NCBI RefSeq assembly: GCF_003668995.1
Contig: NZ_CP033068.1
Location: forward strand, 992,001-1,056,000
Direction: 5' to 3'
Source: Flavobacterium sp. 140616W15
GTDB lineage: Bacteria; Bacteroidota; Bacteroidia; Flavobacteriales; Flavobacteriaceae
Length of the DNA stretch: 64,000 nt
A program made the translations under genes and the position numbers. Below are positions 63,989-64,000 of this stretch, piece by piece; the first letter of the stretch is position 1; every line of letters begins with the position of its first letter. The notes beneath the pieces were generated by a model. The model was not told the DNA's origin. It searched no databases and saw nothing but the letters and a program-made list of their open reading frames with translations.

Positions 63989-64000
63989 ACTAAAATTATA

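Overview
The window comes from a low-GC member of the Bacteroidota, most likely a Flavobacterium or close relative. Support for this comes from Bacteroidota-type -7 boxes (TAnnTTTG) upstream of several genes, almost no Shine-Dalgarno sequences, many short exported or lipid-anchored proteins, and a type IX secretion (T9SS) 'type B' giant adhesin followed by its SprF-like partner. The species cannot be named from sequence alone.

Region 1 (1-9.3 kb) is core housekeeping. A minus-strand run holds ftsH, a LUD-domain gene, cdsA, psd, an acyl-CoA-binding protein and a lipid-anchored Fe/Mn superoxide dismutase cut by the window edge. rsfS lies upstream of ftsH and birA diverges from it. A DUF2306-like membrane protein, an SRPBCC protein, and divergent pyrE and Nudix genes follow. 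Region 2 (9.4-13.5 kb) has an XRE regulator, small hypotheticals, a REP-like inverted repeat and a frameshifted M14 carboxypeptidase. Region 3 (13.8-24.7 kb) has a PQQ-type sugar dehydrogenase lipoprotein, a MocR regulator divergent from a cupin and a DapA-like aldolase, a DbpA-like helicase, phnA, coaD, ddl, a PASTA protein and an RluD-type pseudouridine synthase. Region 4 (25-36.5 kb) has a SulP transporter, a DUF1398/sulfurtransferase/ABC-ATPase operon, an MscS channel, a thioesterase and a series of exported proteins of unknown function. dnaK (36.8-38.7 kb) has an unusual upstream region.

Region 5 (38.8-44.4 kb) is a mobile island. It starts just after the dnaK terminator with an excisionase-like gene, a tyrosine recombinase and a membrane protein whose base composition is visibly richer in G+C than the neighbours. 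It continues with a frameshifted HTH gene and a two-gene minus-strand cargo of unknown function, whose second gene is broken. It ends with two head-to-tail copies of an IS6-like element, the first truncated.

Region 6 (44.9-63.0 kb) is a surface-protein locus. A membrane-anchored AraC-type regulator is followed by an AT-rich 0.9 kb gap carrying a pair of 24-bp inverted repeats. Next is a 13.1-kb adhesin gene (about 4368 aa) built of PKD-like modules, a near-identical tandem array of Ig-like superunits (period 843 then 834 bp), DUF11 modules and a type B T9SS C-terminal domain. A PorP/SprF protein and a PD40-OmpA protein complete what looks like one secretion and anchoring unit. The last kilobase has broken small genes.

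Several genes carry single-base frameshifts, two of them in homopolymers. They may be real decay or residual read errors, so those calls are given as provisional. Coordinates of genes include the stop codon. Repeat families and promoters were found by eye.
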